64,000 nt of DNA from Lucinisca nassula (taxonomy: Eukaryota > Mollusca > Bivalvia > Lucinida > Lucinidae): contig OY757012.1 in NCBI GenBank assembly GCA_963580285.1, positions 168,380,652 through 168,444,651 of the forward strand, in the 5' to 3' direction. The position numbers and the translations under genes were made by a program. Shown piece after piece: positions 1 to 11,500 of the stretch (position 1 is the stretch's first letter; every line of letters begins with the position of its first letter). Under the pieces are notes generated by a model that saw only the letters and a list, made by a program, of their open reading frames with translations, did not search any database and was not told the DNA's origin.

Positions 1-590
1 AGGGCCCATAGGGCCCTGATTCGCTCACCTGTCTGTCACTGTCTCGAGTACATTCTATTTTTAGCTACGGTGGCCATCAGCAGTGATTTTAGCTTATTTG
101 GTAGGGAGTAACCTAGGTAACATTCCTGTGAAGTTTGAATCAAATTGGCCATAGGGTTTAGGAGGGGTTCACGTTTGAATCAGATTTACAATATTTTTCT
201 ATTTTTAGCTCCGGTGGCCATTTTTTTCATCAGAGCGGGTTTGTTTTAGCCTTTTTGGTAGAGGGTCATCTAAGCAACATTACTTCAAAGTTTGAATGAA
301 ATTGGCCCAAGAGTACAGTAGGAATTGTCATTTGAAGATTTTTTTTTTTATTTTTAACTCTGGCAGCCATCTTGTTCATTGGAGTGGAATATGGTTTAAC
401 TATTTTGGTAGGGAGTCACCTAGGCAACATTCCTGTGAAGTTTAAAATCCAATTTGCCCAAAGGTTTAGAAGGAGTTCGCATTTGAAGCAAATTTACAAT
501 GTTTTTTCTATTTTTAGCTCTTGTGACCATTTGTTAATCGTTATGCTATTTTCCTAGAGGGTCATCTACACAACATTCCAATGAAGTTTA
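1..590 (+). repeat. 5' end and first array of a hairpin-ended non-autonomous element
   Basis: The window opens on a palindrome (AGGGCCCATAGGGCCCT) followed by GCTCACCTGTC, which is the reverse complement of GACAGGTGAGC at 3733-3743. Then come about 3.5 degenerate units that restart at 61, 205, 354 and 514 (spacing 144-160 bp) on the phrase 'tatttttagctc..ggtggcc'. The same unit recurs at 17.9-18.1 kb next to another 3' hairpin. I infer this is the 5' end of one element that reaches about 3752; later insertions make the exact extent uncertain. Confidence 0.6.
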
Positions 591-592
591 GA

Positions 593-752
593 AGCCTTCA
601 TGGTACTGTGGTCATGTTACTTGCCTTGTAAACCAGGGGTAGCAGTATCGATCCCAAGCTTCTCCAGACTTTCAAATTGGTTTTTAAACAGAGGTCCCAT
701 CACTGTATGACCTTAGCTTTCGGTGAGACTTCAACTCAAACACTCACTCCTA
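593..752 (+). repeat. tRNA-derived SINE, family A, degenerate copy
   Basis: A diverged pol III A-box-like stretch (tactgtggtcatgttac) is followed by a B-box-like 'gtatcgatcccaag', then the family-A body (cttctccagact, gaggtcccat, tatgacctt) and a CACTCACTC tail. Better copies lie at 4468 and 18316. Confidence 0.6.
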
Positions 753-1060
753 TGAAGGAACCTTTATGCCAAATATGAAGGCTGTATCTTAAATGCTCCA
801 AAAGTTATGACAAAGTAGGTCAAAAGTCAAGGTCATGGCTAAAAAAATTTGAATGATTGGGAAAACTTTGTCACAGGGAACAAACATGCCAAATATGAAG
901 GCTCTATCTCATATGGTTCAAAAGTTATGATAAAGTAGGTCACAGGTCAAAGTCACAGGTCAAATCTTTATATGAGTGGGAAGCCCTTGTCACAAGGAAC
1001 CTACATGCCAAATATGAAGGCTCTATCTAAAACAGTTCAAAAGTTATGACAAAATAACCT
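753..1060 (+). repeat. ~120-bp tandem repeat, about 2.5 copies
   Basis: The phrase 'atgccaaatatgaaggct' recurs at about 766, 886 and 1006, so the unit is 119-120 bp. Each unit contains 'aaagttatgacaaa' and AGGTCA-like half-sites. No coding potential is seen. Confidence 0.7.
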
Positions 1061-2290
1061 ACTGATCTACTTTTTGATTTGACATGACCCATATTCGAAC
1101 TGAACTGAGATATTGTCCAGATGATCATTCTGAGCAAGTTTTATGATGATTTGATTAAAACTGTGGCCTCTGAGAGTGTTCAAAACTTTTTCTATGATTT
1201 GACCTGCTGACCTACTTTTTGACACGACATGACCCATATTCAAACTTGACCCAGATATTGTCAAGATGATCATTCTGAGCAAGTTTGATGATGATCGGAC
1301 CAAAACTCGGGTCTCTAGTGTGTACACAAGGTTTTACAGCAATCTGACCTACTGACCTACTTACTGGCAAGATATGACCCACATTCAAAATTAACTGAGA
1401 TATTGTCAAATGATCATTTTTAGCAAGTTTGATGATAATCAGACCAAAACTGTGGCCTCTAGTGTGTTCAGAGGGTTTTTCTATGATTTTATCTACTGAC
1501 CTACTTTTTGGACCGACATGACCAATATTTGAACATGACTCAGATATTGTCAAGATGATCATTCTGGGCATGTTTGATGATGATCGGACCTAATCTGTGG
1601 CCTCTAGTGTGTTCACAAGGTTTTTCTATGATTTGACCTACTGACCTACTTCTTGACCTGAAATGACCCATATTCAAACATGACCGAGATATTGTCAAGA
1701 CTATCATTCCGAGCAAGTTTGATGATGATTGGACCAAAAATGTGGCCTCTAGTGTGTTCACAAGGTTTTTCTCTTATTTGACCTACTGACCTACTTTTTG
1801 ACCTGCCATGACCCATATTCGAAGGTGACCAAAATATTATCAAGATGATCATTCTGAGCAAGTTTGATGATGATTGGACCAAAACTGTGGCCTCTAGTGT
1901 GTTCACAAGGTTTTTCTATGATTTGACCTACTGACCTACTTTTTGAACCAACATGACTCATATTCAAACGTGACTATGATATTATCAAGATGATCATTCT
2001 GAGCAAGTTTGATGATGATTGGACATAAATTGTTGCCTCTAGTGTGTTCAGAAGGTTTTTCTATGATTTGACCTAATGACCTACTTTTAAACCCGACAAC
2101 ACCTATATTCGAACTTGACTGAGATATTGTCAAGATGATTATTCTGGGCTAGTTTGATGATGATCGGACCAAAACTGTGGCCTCTAGTGTCTTCACAAGG
2201 TTTTTTCCTGATTTGACCTACTGACCTACTTTTTGACCCAACATGACCCATATTCGATCTTGACCGAGATATTTTGTGGTGGTACAAAAT
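1061..2290 (+). repeat. 145-bp tandem array, about 8 units
   Basis: An anchor (atgatcattctgagcaag) recurs at 1121, 1266, 1410, 1555, 1700, 1845, 1990 and 2135, giving spacings of 145, 144 and then 145 throughout. Minus-strand open frames over this region are repeats of one peptide and not genes. Seven units carry a perfect TGACCT-N2-TGACCT direct repeat. Confidence 0.9.
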
Positions 2291-3640
2291 GTGTGCAAGT
2301 TAAGTTAAAATCAAATCATAAATGAAACAGCTATCATGCAGACAAGACCAAAATAGACAATTTTTTGCCCTTTCAGGGGCCGTAACTCCGTAACACATAA
2401 TGGGGTATGGTTGGTTCAAGAAAGGAACCCAGATCCCATGGTGGTACAAGTTGTGTGCAAGTCTGGTTAAAATCAAATCATAAATGAAGATGCTATCCTG
2501 CGGACAAGACCAAAATAGGCAATTTTTGCCCTTTCAGGGGCTGTAACTCCAAAGCACATGATGGGATATGGCTGATTCAAGAAAGGAACCCAGAGACCAT
2601 GGTGGTACAAGTTGTGTGCAAGTCTGGTTAAAATCCAATCATTAATGAAGATGCTATCGTGCGGACAAGACCAAAATAGGCAATTTTTGCCCTTTCAGGG
2701 GCCGTAACTCCGAAGCACATGATGGGATATGGCTGATTCAAGAAAGGAACCCAGATCTCATGGGGGTACAAGTTGTGTGCAAGTCTGGTTAAAATCAAAT
2801 CATAAATGAAGATGCTATCCTGCGGAAAAGACCAAAATAGGCAATTTTTGCCCTTTCAAGGGCCGTAACTCAGTAACACATGATGGGATATGGCTGGTTC
2901 AAGAAAGGAACCTAGATCTCATGGGGGTAAGTGTTGTGTGCAAGTCTGGTTATAATCAAATCATAAATGAAGATGCTATCGTGCGGACAAGACCAAAATA
3001 GGCAATTTATGCCCTTTCAGGGGCCATAACTCTGTAGCACATGATGGGATATGGCTGGTTCAAGAAAGGAACCCAGATCTCATGGTGGTACAAGTTGTGT
3101 GCAAATCTGGTTAAAATCAAATCATAAATGAAGATGCTATCCTGCGGACAAGACCAAAATAGGCAATTTTTGCCCTTTCAGGGGCCGTAACTCCGAAGCA
3201 CATGATGGGATATGGCTGATTCAAGTAAGGAACCCAGATCTCATGGGGGTACAAGTTGTGTGCAAGTCTGGTTAAAATCAAATCATAAATGAAGATGCTA
3301 TCCTGCGGACAAGACCAAAATAGGCAATTTATGCCCTTTCAGGGGCCATAACTCTGTAGCACATGAGGGGATATGGCTGGTTCAAGAAAGGAACCCAGAT
3401 CTCATGGTGGTACAAGTTGTGTGCAAATCTGGTTAAAATCAAATCATAAATGAAGATGCTATCCTGTGGACAAGACCAAAATAGGCAATTTTTGCCCTTT
3501 CAGGGGCCATAACTCAGTAACACATGATGGAATATGGCTGGTTCAAGAAAGGAACCTAGATCTCATGGGGGTACAAGTTGTGTGCAAGTCTGGTTAAAAT
3601 CAAATCATAAATGAAGATGCTATCGTGCGGACAACAAATT
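2281..3640 (+). repeat. 161-bp tandem array, about 8.4 units
   Basis: An anchor (aatcaaatcataaatga) recurs at 2471, 2632, 2793, 2954, 3115, 3276, 3437 and 3598, exactly 161 bp apart with no indel; the first interval, from 2309, is 162. The unit contains 'ccctttcaggggccgtaact'. The unit runs straight into the microsatellite and hairpin that close the element. Confidence 0.93.
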
Positions 3641-3756
3641 GTTTACGGACGCACGCACGGACGCACGCACGCACGGACGCACGGACGACGGACGACGGAC
3701 AAAATGTGATCACAAAAGCTCACCTTGTCACTACGTGACAGGTGAGCTAACAAAAT
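3635..3756 (+). mobile_element. 3' terminus of the array element: ACGG-type microsatellite plus terminal hairpin
   Basis: After 'aaattgtttacgg' there is an (ACGC/ACGG)n and GACGACGGAC run, then an inverted repeat: AGCTCACCTTGTCAC, a 3-base loop, then GTGACAGGTGAGCT, ending in AA. The order core repeat, ACGG microsatellite, hairpin matches bivalve 'pearl'-type elements and Helentron-associated (HINE) elements. The family assignment is inference. Confidence 0.75.
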
Positions 3757-4145
3757 GCTCAGTAACCTGCCCTACCTACATAAACAAAACCTGCATAATG
3801 TATAATAGACATCAATTGCACGTCCGTCATAAAACTTGAAAACCATTATAGCATGTGCCACCATGTGACAATTTTTCGTAACTTAAGCATTTTCTACAAA
3901 TCAAACAGTACAGGCCCAGATCAGAGGACACAGGGCCCAAATATTGCAATAATAAACATGTTAGGGTTTTGTGCTATATGCACTAGACTGACACAATTGC
4001 TAAGAACAGCCCAGCTATAAATAGCTCAAACCTGCCAGAAAATCAATCCCTATTACATTTCATTTTACTGCATAACTCAAACTTCAATGAATCAAACACT
4101 GATGGCTTGTTTACCATGGCTGAATTTATACTTGTTCAGGAGTCC
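3757..4145. other. AT-rich spacer without recognised features
   Basis: I see no open frame with protein character, no clear repeat family and no RNA-like fold here. Confidence 0.5.
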
Positions 4146-4149
4146 CATT

Positions 4150-4452
4150 ATTCCCCCGCCCAACAGGTCTTGGAGAAATAGGTTGGGCTGCAAGGTGCTT
4201 CCACACAGAGCTGAAACCGACCGCACATGAATACTAGTAGACCGCTTATAAGGTCAAAGCCTGCCCAGGCAAAGTGGTGGTTGCTGGACCTTCCATGCAT
4301 TTAAACTCTAATGGGTTCATTGGGTGGTAGGGATTGAGATGTCATATCATTTCAATGTTGGCTAAAAGTCCCAAAAAATAGGAAGCAACGTCTCCAAAAT
4401 TATATACATAGTGTTGACAGGGACCTTAAATCTCAAGTTAAACAAAAAATCG
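4150..4452 (+). repeat. SINE-like family R copy
   Basis: This is a ~300-bp interspersed repeat that starts near a 'cccgccca..ggcttg' block and passes through 'accgctta..agcctgcccaggc'. It ends 'gttgacagggaccttaa' plus a CAAA-rich tail. It is a diverged copy of the family best seen at 5360 and 16512. Confidence 0.75.
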
Positions 4453-4467
4453 TGAGTCCCATTATGA

Positions 4468-4629
4468 GTGAGTGAGTGTTCGAGTTTTACGTCCCACCAA
4501 CAGCTTAGGTCATACGGAGACGGGACCTCGGTTTAAAGACTCATCCTAAAGTCTGGAGAAGCCCGGGATCGATCCTGCGATCCGTGGTTTACAAGGGGAG
4601 TAGCGTAACCACTGCACCACGGAGGCATC
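4468..4629 (-). repeat. tRNA-derived SINE, family A, with 15-bp target-site duplication
   Basis: On the minus strand the copy begins with a tRNA-like head: A-box-like TGGTGCAGTGGTTACGC and B-box-like GGATCGATCCC. It ends in (CACT)n. TGAGTCCCATTATGA occurs at 4453-4467 and again at 4630-4644, a perfect 15-bp duplication that proves retroposition. Confidence 0.9.
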
Positions 4630-4694
4630 TGAGTCCCATTATGACAACATATCCATGTGGCATAGTGCATTCTTTCATATTAAAAAAAAAAAAC

Positions 4695-4840
4695 GGTAAT
4701 TTTTTTGAAATCTGCGATATTTTTCTTATTAATGCCCATAACAAGGGTTCTGGGTGCTCTTTAAAAGGGCCTCACTGAGGCGCTTCTAACAAGTACCCAC
4801 AACCTATGTCTTGGCGCATAAGAAAAATAATGACTACCCC
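4695..4840. repeat. Palindromic repeat, family E
   Basis: An imperfect inverted repeat built on 'ttatttttcttatt' and 'gcctcactgaggcgcttcta'. It is related to the cleaner copy at 9945-10070 and the copy at 31210-31350. Confidence 0.6.
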
Positions 4841-4946
4841 TCTAAACCCCAGTTTTCTCTACATAAACATGGGGTTTACATGGGTGTTCATTTCACAAAC
4901 TTGTTAACATGGAGTCTAAAGAATTCCTGCCATAACTCTAGATAAA

Positions 4947-5156
4947 TACAGCGAAATTCCGCTATTAAGACCACCCAAAATTAAGACTAATTCTGCTTTA
5001 AAAAGCTTATTGAGAAGGATGCAGTTACTCTTTCTTCGTGTTTCCTGCACACAGAGTCCTCCAGTCAGGGACCACCTTTGGAACTGTTCAAAAGTGGTCT
5101 TAAAGACCACTTTTGAACAGTACCAAATGTGGTCTTAATATAGAAATTTAACTGTA
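4947..5156 (+). mobile_element. 210-bp TA-flanked MITE, family D
   Basis: The ends are TACAGCGAAATTCC and, inverted, ...GAAATTTAACTGTA, each bounded by TA. An internal inverted repeat 'gttcaaaagtggtctt / aagaccacttttgaac' sits at 5085-5120. A second copy of exactly the same length lies at 48911-49120. TA flanks and CAGT termini suggest a Tc1/mariner or pogo-type source (inference). Confidence 0.8.
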
Positions 5157-5359
5157 TTACAAAAGGGATAATGTTGGGAGAGTTTATTGAGTAAATTAAT
5201 GTTGTGTAGTATCATTTTATAGAAAATCAGAAATAAACCCCTACACTATCCCTATTATACCTCCTGACAGGGCACAATAAGTAACCATCAGTGGCTCAAA
5301 CTACCCCCTGTCTCAAACAGGTTTTCATGATGCCAAAGGAGTTCAACCAATTTAATGGC

Positions 5360-5655
5360 CCCCGCCCATAGGGGCTTGAAGAAATATATGGGCTGCATGA
5401 TGCTTCCACGCAGAGCTGAATCCAGCCCGCACACTAGTACTGGTAAACTGCTTAGGGGATCTAAGCCTGTCCAGGAACCGCGGTGCGAGGCGGACCGTCC
5501 ATGCTAATAAACCCTATTGGTTTCATTGGGTGACAGGGCTTGAGATGTCATTTCATCTCAATGTCTGGTAAAAGTCCCACAAAATTGGAAGCAACGTCTC
5601 CAAAATGACCTTTACAGTATTGACGGGGACGTTAAACCTCAAATCAAACAAACAA
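5360..5655 (+). repeat. SINE-like family R copy, near full length
   Basis: The copy runs from 'cccgcccataggggcttgaa' through 'accgcggtgcgaggcggac' to 'gacggggacgttaaacctca' and (AAAC)n. Its central block 'aactgcttaggggatctaag' resembles the corresponding block of SINE family C. Confidence 0.85.
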
Positions 5656-5868
5656 AATCAACCAATTTAAAGTTCACTGTACAAATACATGTATATACAA
5701 TATATACAGTACGTATGTACAACCTATGTACAATGGGCCTCCGTGGCAGGGCTGGAAAATTCTTCACACTTCCACTCTTCCTGCATGACTAAGGGCATGT
5801 AGGTTTGGTATATTCAGGCCTCATACTCACCAAGCTTTTCCGTGCCTGAAAAGCCCGATTTTACATCC

Positions 5869-6080
5869 TTAACCCTCATCATGCTGAACATGTCAACCAT
5901 TACCTTTGCAAACCGTGTAGATCCAGATCAGATGGCTTCTGAAGAAGCCATCTGATCAGGATCTACACTGTTTGTAATGCAGTTTGTGAATTGAACAAAT
6001 ACTTTATATCAAATAATTTGATTGGTGAATAGTCAGAAATGTGTAGCTAAATAATTTTTATTTAGCAGGATAAGCGTTAA
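5869..6080 (+). mobile_element. TTAA-flanked MITE, family A
   Basis: Bounded by TTAA with degenerate termini CCCTCATCATGCTGA and TTTAGCAGGATAAGCG. The interior is the 'gtgtagatccagatcagatg' palindrome shared by MITE families A, B and C. Confidence 0.75.
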
Positions 6081-6299
6081 AAAGTCATTTTATACAGAAT
6101 ATAGGAGGAAAAATAAAAAAACAAATTGGAAGCCAAAAAGCCTGAAATCAAGAAAAATCAAGAAAAAAATAAAGCTCTAAAAGCCTGAAATCCTGCACAT
6201 GCCTGAAAAATATGAGGCCTGTAAATTGCATTTGAGCTAGACAAAATTTTTGCTTGTCCTCTAAAATTTACTTATCAAGGCCAGTGGACAAGTGGAATT

Positions 6300-6500
6300 T
6301 TCATGGCCTAGTGGATATGAGCATTGACTCTTAATCATTAGGTATCTCACCGCTGTGGTTCAAGCCTCACTCAGGCCAAGTGAGGTGCAAAGTTCCGGAG
6401 CAGAATGTCAGGCGTTTTTTCTCTGGGTACTCCTGTTTCGCAGATCTCTGATTACCGATCAGCTCATAATTACTGAAATAATCTTGAAAGGGCCATAAAA
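6300..6500 (+). repeat. tRNA-derived SINE, family B
   Basis: A tRNA-like head (ggcctagtggatatgagc; B-box-like ggttcaagcct) is followed by the family body ending 'taatcttgaaagggccataaa'. The same tail occurs at 19340 and 41690. Confidence 0.7.
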
Positions 6501-6680
6501 CCAGAGGACAAATGGTCCTGAGCCGCTCACCTGAGTGCTGAGAGTTTATGGAGCCATTTCATTTCTGAGATGAAGGATTTTAAAGTGTTTTACTGTAGTA
6601 GCCATCTTGGACATGTGACCTGATAATGGACCCACTGGTTCTGGAAAAGAAGATATCTGAAGGTTTTTACCTTATATGCA
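6492..6680 (+). repeat. 5' end fragment of a hairpin-ended element
   Basis: 'ccagaggacaaatggtcctg' followed by 'agccgctcacctgag' has the palindrome-plus-CTCACCTGAG layout seen at 1 and 44795. No 3' partner is seen before the hAT MITE at 6692. Confidence 0.45.
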
Positions 6681-6691
6681 GTAATATAGAG

Positions 6692-7083
6692 TAAGGCTGC
6701 CACGATTAATCATATAATTGGTTAATTGATCGATAAATTCCACAAAAATGATTATCATTTCTGATTTGCTTTTAATCGATTACTTGATAGGTACAATTTA
6801 CTATCCAACGTTATGCCTAAAATAGCTGGATGAGTGGCAAAAAGTGCAGACCCTGATGAGACGCCGCATTATGCGGCGTCTCATCTGGGTCTACACTGTT
6901 TGCTCAGGCCTGTCTGTTCAAATATACATATTGTAAAGTGCAACATATGGTAAGAGCCATGCTCAGACAGAAAGCCAGACAGGTAAAATAATGACAAAAA
7001 TCTTAGCGATTACAAATCGATTATCGATCACAATGACAGGACTGATAATCGAATATCTTTTCAGCTCCGATTAGCCAGCCCTA
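6692..7083 (+). mobile_element. 392-bp hAT-type MITE, family C, with 8-bp target duplication
   Basis: Termini are TAAGGCTGCC and GGCTAATCGG... (inverted: ..AGCCAGCCCTA). Perfect 8-bp direct repeats ATATAGAG lie at 6684-6691 and 7084-7091; 8-bp duplications are the hAT signature. The centre (6845-6905) holds the large palindrome also found in MITE families A and B. No transposase is encoded. Confidence 0.92.
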
Positions 7084-7091
7084 ATATAGAG

Positions 7092-7383
7092 TTATACCAA
7101 TCAGTGGTAGACCCAGCCTACACTCAAGAGACAACTGACCTACAAGTGTTGTCAATGCTTTGTTTTGTGACAAAACCCATGGCAACATTTGTTTGCCTTG
7201 ATTTGTGAGGATTCCAATAGTACACTTAAGTAAATGAACCAGCTCAGGGGAAAAGAGAACTTATCACACAGACACGCAGCATTGACTAGGGTGAGTCTGA
7301 GCAAATGTCTTATTTACCAGATGTATTCCGACAGAAAGGCTTGAACAAACAGTGAAAACCCAGATGCAATGCCACAGAACATG
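7092..7383. other. Unassigned intergenic sequence
   Basis: No supported gene or recognisable repeat. Confidence 0.4.
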
Positions 7384-7665
7384 GCCCGGCCCATTGGGGC
7401 TTGAAGGAATAGATGGTCTGCATGATGAAACCTACCGCACATGAGTACTGGTTAACCGCTTAGAGGATCTAAGCCTGCCCAGGCAAAGAGTCACGAGTCG
7501 GAATGTCCATGCTTATAAACCCTATTGGTTTCTTTGGGCAACAGGGCTTGAGATGTCATTTCATCTCAATGTCGGGTAAAAGTCACACAAAATTGGAAGC
7601 AACGTCTCCAAAATGACCTCTACAGTGTTGATGGGGATGTAAAACCTCAAATCAAACAAACAAAC
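7384..7665 (+). repeat. SINE-like family R copy
   Basis: A copy from 'ggcccattggggcttgaagg' to 'gatgtaaaacctcaaatcaa' with an (AAAC)n tail; about 20 bp are missing near 7425. Confidence 0.8.
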
Positions 7666-7671
7666 AGAACA

Positions 7672-7790
7672 TGGCATCTCATCAGGGTCTACAAATTTTG
7701 CCAATCACCCAGCTATTTTTAGACACAGTGTGAGTAGTTAATTGTACTTCAAATTTAAGAACATGTATGCTATGGAGTTGAGGTGTCCAA
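7672..7790 (-). repeat. Fragment of hAT-type MITE family C
   Basis: 'catctcatcagggtctac' followed by 'cagctatttttagacacag' and 'taattgtacttcaaat' reads as the reverse of the interior of the 6692 element. Ends are lost. Confidence 0.5.
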
Positions 7791-8436
7791 ATATTTGGAG
7801 TAAATACAGTAGCTGCCTATGCAGGTTCAACTCGCAGCTATTGCAAAGTGCTATTTTCTCATGAGCTGGAAAAAGTGTGCATGTTATGCACAGTTCTTAG
7901 ACACTGCCCCAGGTAAGAGGAGGAATCAAAATATTACTTTTCTTAGTTCTGTGAGAAAACATATGTTGTTGTTGTTGTATATCTATAAGGCATTTTATCG
8001 CTGCCTATAATCTCCTGGTACTTAAGTAAGTCACTTGTACATTTCACTATGTGAAAAAACACATGATACTTATATTACAATGCACTTCAAAATCTCTTTG
8101 TGTTCCTGATGAATTCCATCAGTGCATCTGTCAGTTCCTTCCTTGCTTGCTTACTAATGTCTTCAATCATGCCTGTCAACACTTTCAGGTTAATGTCTGT
8201 TACCAATTTCACATCCTCCCTGCCCAGAATCTCAATTCAATAGAATGAGTACCCACAACATGTTTTTCCTGCAGCCGAGGCGCTTCTAATGAGTACCCAC
8301 TACCCACAATGTATGTTTTTCTGTCAAATAAGAAAAAATTCAGTACTTTTCAGATTAAAACACTTCTGGAGCAATGGTACTAGACATGATCTTTGCAAAC
8401 CACTGATTAATTTTCAGTAAGTCATGACAATATTAT
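7791..8436. other. 3' flank of the sororin-like gene
   Basis: On the minus strand this is the sequence downstream of the stop codon. It contains family-E repeat pieces ('gagtacccacaa' at 8247 and 8297). I found no AATAAA polyadenylation signal close to the stop, so the transcript end is not placed. Confidence 0.4.
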
Positions 8437-8520
8437 CTAGCCCTCTACACTCAGTTCAAAGTTCTCAATATCCTCCATTTCAGAATTGATCTTCTCCACC
8501 CACTCATCTATTTTTGATAC
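8437..8520 (-). CDS. Sororin-like gene, terminal exon
   Basis: Acceptor 'tacttgtgtttgtttcag' at 8521-8522, then 27 codons and TAG at 8437-8439. It encodes the conserved C-terminal motif (DEWVEKINSEMEDIENFEL). The exon is too short to appear as a long open frame; it was found by its splice site and motif. Confidence 0.85.
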   Translation of the reverse strand, partial: VSKIDEWVEKINSEMEDIENFELSVEG

Positions 8521-11500
8521 CTGAAACAAACACAAGTAAATGTAAATTTATCATGCTTCTGAATCTCTTTCTGTTCATTCTGTTACCATTTTGAAAAACT
8601 TTTTACCAATTTTAAGCTGAACAGTTGGAGTCTTTTGTTTGTTAGACTTGGGATTTTACATCCCTGTCAACACTATTTAGGTCATTTTGGAGACACTGCT
8701 TCTGATTTTGTGGGAAACTGAGATGAAATGACATCTCAAGCCCGCCCCCCCCCCCCCACTTCCCCGCAAAAATGCTATGGTTTATGACCAGGGACTGACT
8801 CGCATCACTTGGCTTAGACCTTCTAGGGGGTTTACCAGTACTCATGTTCAGCTGAAATTGACCACACATGAGAGCTGGTAAACCGCTTAAAAGGGTTTAG
8901 CCTGCCTAGGCAAAGTGGTGTGAGTCAGACCGTCCAAGGCATAGAAGCCTTTTGGTTTCATTGGGCGAGAGGGCTTGAGATGCCATTTTATCTCAGTGTC
9001 GGGTAAAAGTCCCAAAAAATTGGAAGAAGCATCTCGAAAATGATCTAAACAATGTTGACGGGGACACTAAACCTATATTCAAACAAACAAAATTAACCCA
9101 TTTTGTACTGGAAACTTCAAAACTGGTAAACATGGTAAATGGCAACAGTGCAGGCTCAGATCAAACGCCGCAGAACAGGGCGTCTGATCAAGGCATACAA
9201 TGTTTGCAAAATGTTCAGCCATTTTCCAAATAAATTTTGAAGAAAACACAAACGGACACCCCTAAATTTTGAAATGGTCTCCCGCTATATATAAGGAGGA
9301 AGATTTTATTTTGTACAAAATGGGTTATGAAATTCATTTGCAAGTTAATCAAATGAAAATAAAGGCCCAGTTGTTCAAAGTATCTATAACCTAACCCGTT
9401 TTGTCTTATTTTTGGTGGAGTGGGGGACTTCCCTGAAGTCCAAGTAATGTCATGCGAGTTTGGTCTTGCAACTTTCGCGGTAAAAAATCTGATACTGACC
9501 ATGCCACACACAATATTTGTGTAATACCTGCAAAATCTTACGTGATTCATAAGACTCTTCACCTAGAAACTTGTGCATCCCTTGCATTATACTAGCAAAC
9601 AACATGCATAATAGCTCGCTAAAGGAAACATTAGTTTTGGAAAAATGCAGGATAGTAGAATCTTCCCGGGACCTGTACTGTAAGGTAGACTAGTACAAGT
9701 CTCCATACTTATAGATCATTAGATTAGAGCGTTTCTATGTCACACAGATTTTCTTAATTTTATCTTGGAAAAAAAATGCCTTGTTTGCCTATTTGTGGAA
9801 ATCCTTAAGAGTACACATAACAACCCTTTATTCAACAGAACACTAATTACATGGTTTCTCACTGGACACTATGAATATACTCCAGTGGCTTTAACCCCCC
9901 CTGAACCCCACTTTTATATAGTAAAACTGGGGTTTCCGGGGGTATACCTTATTTTTCTTATTTCTGCTCTAAAATATAGGTTGTGGGTTCTCGTTAGAAC
10001 CGCCTCATTGAGGCGGTTCTAACGAGTGCCACAATCTATATTATGAGCAGAAATAAGAAAAATATCACAATTTTTCACCATAAAATTTTCATTTTTTTCT
10101 GGCGATAAAGGTGGCAGTGTATTTGTATAGGCGTTTTTTCGTAATGGCATCGTTTGCTTAACAAGCTTGTTTCTGGTCAAATTGTTTTGCAAATGCAAAA
10201 GCTGGTCACATTTTTTCAGCAAAAATATTAGCATATTTGCCATATTAAATGATCAAAATTTTAACAATACGTTAACTAACAACGTATGCTTTGAACAAAA
10301 TGGCCCTCGGTAGTGTTTATCCACAGCTGTGATATTCTTGTCATTGTGACATCAGAGTGAGCTTGTTCTAAAAAACGACTGCTCGTGCTGGGACATCGGC
10401 AAACAGTGTAGACCCAGAATGTAGCATCTGATCAGGATCTACATTGTTTGCTTAACCCTTGTCCTGCTGAGCCCGGATATGCATTATTTTCCAAAGAATG
10501 AAGATCCAGATCAGATGGCTTCTGATGAAGCCATCTGATCAGGATCTACATTGTTTGCCATTCAGATTGTGAATTTGTTGCAATAATTTGCATCAAGTAA
10601 TCTAATTGGTTGATAATCGGTAGTGGGTGTGGCATATATGAATATTCAGCAGGACAAGGGTTAAAGTACAGGAATTTACGGGTTAAGCAAAACAGTCTAA
10701 GTTCCTGTTCAGGATCATTTTCCCAGCCTACACTCAAGAGACAATTGACAGTACTTTGATTGTAAATCCTGATTATTGATTGATTGATTCTTTGTGACTT
10801 TGTTTCTGTTATGGGTCTGAAAATTTGCCTTTGCGCAACTCAAGCAAGACTTACGGTGAGCTATCCTGTCCGTTGACAGGTCTTACTTACATCTGACCTT
10901 TAAGTATGTTTGTGTGTTTGATTTTAGGTTTAACGTCCCCGTCAACACCGTATATGTCATTTTGGAGACGTTGCTTCCAATTTTGTCTCACTTTTAACCG
11001 ACACTGAGATGAAATGACATCTCAAGCCCTGTCGCCCAATGAAACCAATAGGGTTTACAAGCATGGACGGTCCGCTTTGCCTGGACAGGCTTAGGTCATC
11101 TAAGTGGTTTACCAGTACTTGTGTGCGGTCGGTTTCAGCTCTGCCTGGAAGCATCATGCAGCCCATCTATTTCTTCAAGCCCCGATGGGCAGGGGCTATA
11201 AAGAGACAATTGACAGTGCTTTGATTATAAATCCTGATTAACCCATTTAGTACCAGAAACCCCAAAACAGGTACCCTGGCAAACAGTGCAGGCCCAGATC
11301 AGACACAGCAGAACGCGGCGTCTGATCAAGGGCAACACTGTTTGCTAAAAGTTCAGCCATTTTCCAAATCAATTTTGAAGAAAACACAACCTGACACCCC
11401 TAAATTTTGAAATGGACACCTGCCATATATAAGAAGGACGTTTCATTTGGTACAAAAAGGGTTAAATTTTACTGCTACTTACAGAATATCTGCCTTTATG

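Noticed and set aside
1067..2287. Several overlapping minus-strand frames of 65-119 codons
   Set aside because: They are translations of the 145-bp tandem repeat (peptides such as RSVGQIIEKP recur every unit), not genes.
2281..3640. Regular direct repeats that could suggest a CRISPR array
   Set aside because: Units are contiguous and fully repeated at 161 bp with no unique spacers, and the genome is clearly eukaryotic.
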